Origin: Desulfurococcales archaeon ex4484_204
GTDB lineage: Archaea > Thermoproteota > Thermoprotei_A > Sulfolobales > NBVN01
Assembly: GCA_002255065.1 (NCBI GenBank)
Contig: NJEF01000011.1
Coordinates: 1-14,376, forward strand
Length of the DNA stretch: 14,376 nt
Direction of reading: 5' to 3'
Shown: one piece after another, positions 13,944 to 14,376 of the stretch
Position numbering within the stretch: the stretch's first letter is position 1
How the letters are laid out: the number at the start of each line of letters is the position of its first letter
Translations under genes and position numbers: made by a program
The notes under the pieces: generated by a model
What the model was told of the DNA's origin: nothing
Databases searched by the model: none
Seen by the model: only the letters and a program-made list of their open reading frames with translations

Positions 13944-13976
13944 AGCCACATCATTATAACGTCTTGTTTGGTAGCC

Positions 13977-14376
13977 ATGGGGAAGGCTTTAGCGGTAGTT
14001 GTTGCGGTGGTTGTAGGGGTGGCTGTAGCGGGAGCCTTAATGTACGTGTTCTTCGTGCTGTGGCCGACCCTAACCACGTTAATACCTACAGACACTACAA
14101 CACCTGCACCACCCACTACAGCATCGCAGGTAGTTACTACGCCGCCCCCCAAGCCCTCAACAACTACATCAGCAACTACTACCGCGGTAGCCACTACTGA
14201 GTCGGTTACCGCTTCAACGGTCACTACACATAGGTCAGCCACTACTAAGCCCTCAACCACTAAGCCAGTAACTGAGAGAACTCCGGTAACTACTCCAGCA
14301 ACGTCCGTGACCCAAGCAACTACGTCGTTAACGTCCCCAGTAGTTACTACCTCGGTAACGACTACCGTAGTGACTA
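13977..14376 (+). CDS. Thr/Ser/Pro-rich surface protein with N-terminal hydrophobic helix, 3'-truncated
   Basis: A single frame is open from ATG 13977 to the window edge (133 codons, no stop). It begins MGKALAVVVAVVVGV and continues as one strong hydrophobic helix to about residue 29. After that it is almost wholly Thr, Ser, Pro, Ala and Val (for example TPAPPTTASQVVTTPPPKP), a low-complexity stalk likely to be heavily O-glycosylated outside the cell. The start K-A-L-A fits the archaeal class III (pilin-like) cleavage pattern: a basic residue and small residue before the helix. A plain membrane anchor is equally possible. In Sulfolobus, sugar-binding proteins of ABC transporters combine a class III signal with a Ser/Thr-rich linker. 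The globular part, if any, is beyond the window, so function is open. Codon third positions vary across the Thr codons, which argues for a real protein rather than simple DNA repetition. Confidence 0.82.
   Translation, partial: MGKALAVVVAVVVGVAVAGALMYVFFVLWPTLTTLIPTDTTTPAPPTTASQVVTTPPPKPSTTTSATTTAVATTESVTASTVTTHRSATTKPSTTKPVTERTPVTTPATSVTQATTSLTSPVVTTSVTTTVVT

Noticed and set aside
13964..14200. 78-aa plus-strand frame beginning MFGSHGEGF
   Set aside because: It is out of frame with the Thr-rich gene and has no family-like features; it ends at a stop while the other frame continues.
13937..14260. Val-rich 107-aa minus-strand frame at the window end
   Set aside because: It is the complement of Thr/Ala codons in the surface protein; the plus-strand frame has a proper start, a hydrophobic helix and runs on to the edge.

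Overview
The window reads as chromosomal DNA of a thermophilic archaeon, most likely from the Thermoproteota (Crenarchaeota) or a close relative. This is inferred from: GTG and TTG starts alongside ATG; GGTG/GAGG ribosome sites; T/A-rich TATA-like boxes 25-40 nt before starts; heavy AGG arginine use; very short intergenic gaps; and gene types common in that group (coiled-coil PD-(D/E)XK protein of DUF3782 type, archaeal galK/galT, archaeal S9 peptidase, Thr-rich surface protein). I could not run a search, so the lineage is a judgement.

Layout. 3-590: 3' part of a zinc/NAD-type alcohol dehydrogenase (MDR). 635-3356: three overlapping genes for a [NiFe] hydrogenase of the F420-reducing (Frh, group 3) type: large subunit, small subunit with a two-cluster ferredoxin tail, and the FrhB flavoprotein that passes electrons to coenzyme F420. 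No frhD maturation protease follows. 3353-4066 (minus): a nucleoside phosphorylase-like gene, convergent with frhB and sharing a TTAA at the two stops. 4067-4324: a 258-bp spacer with several inverted repeats and the ilvE promoter. 4325-5251: branched-chain aminotransferase. 5466-6269 (minus): coiled-coil PD-(D/E)XK protein whose coil carries a recent 126-bp in-frame duplication. 6459-9529: TauE/SafE permease, galK and galT on one strand, giving a two-enzyme Leloir module (galactose to galactose-1-P to UDP-galactose) without galE in view. 9627-10484: NAD synthase, ending in a strong hairpin and a T-run. 10605-11000: PsiE-like membrane protein. 11115-11723 (minus): 3-methyladenine DNA glycosylase. 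11724-12116: spacer with one good hairpin. 12117-13827: S9-family acylaminoacyl peptidase broken by two frameshifts, one exactly at the nucleophile-serine motif. 13977-end: start of a Thr/Ser/Pro-rich surface protein with an N-terminal hydrophobic helix, running off the window.

How they fit. Most genes are unrelated housekeeping or metabolic units. The two coherent groups are the hydrogenase operon and the galactose genes. The most notable biology is in the hydrogenase large subunit. It has both Ni-binding CxxC motifs, but the conserved N-terminal RxEGH motif reads R-I-G-G-D, so the proton-transfer glutamate is missing. Its true N-terminus also lies upstream of any ATG/GTG/TTG in frame. I did not find a clear new defence or mobile system.
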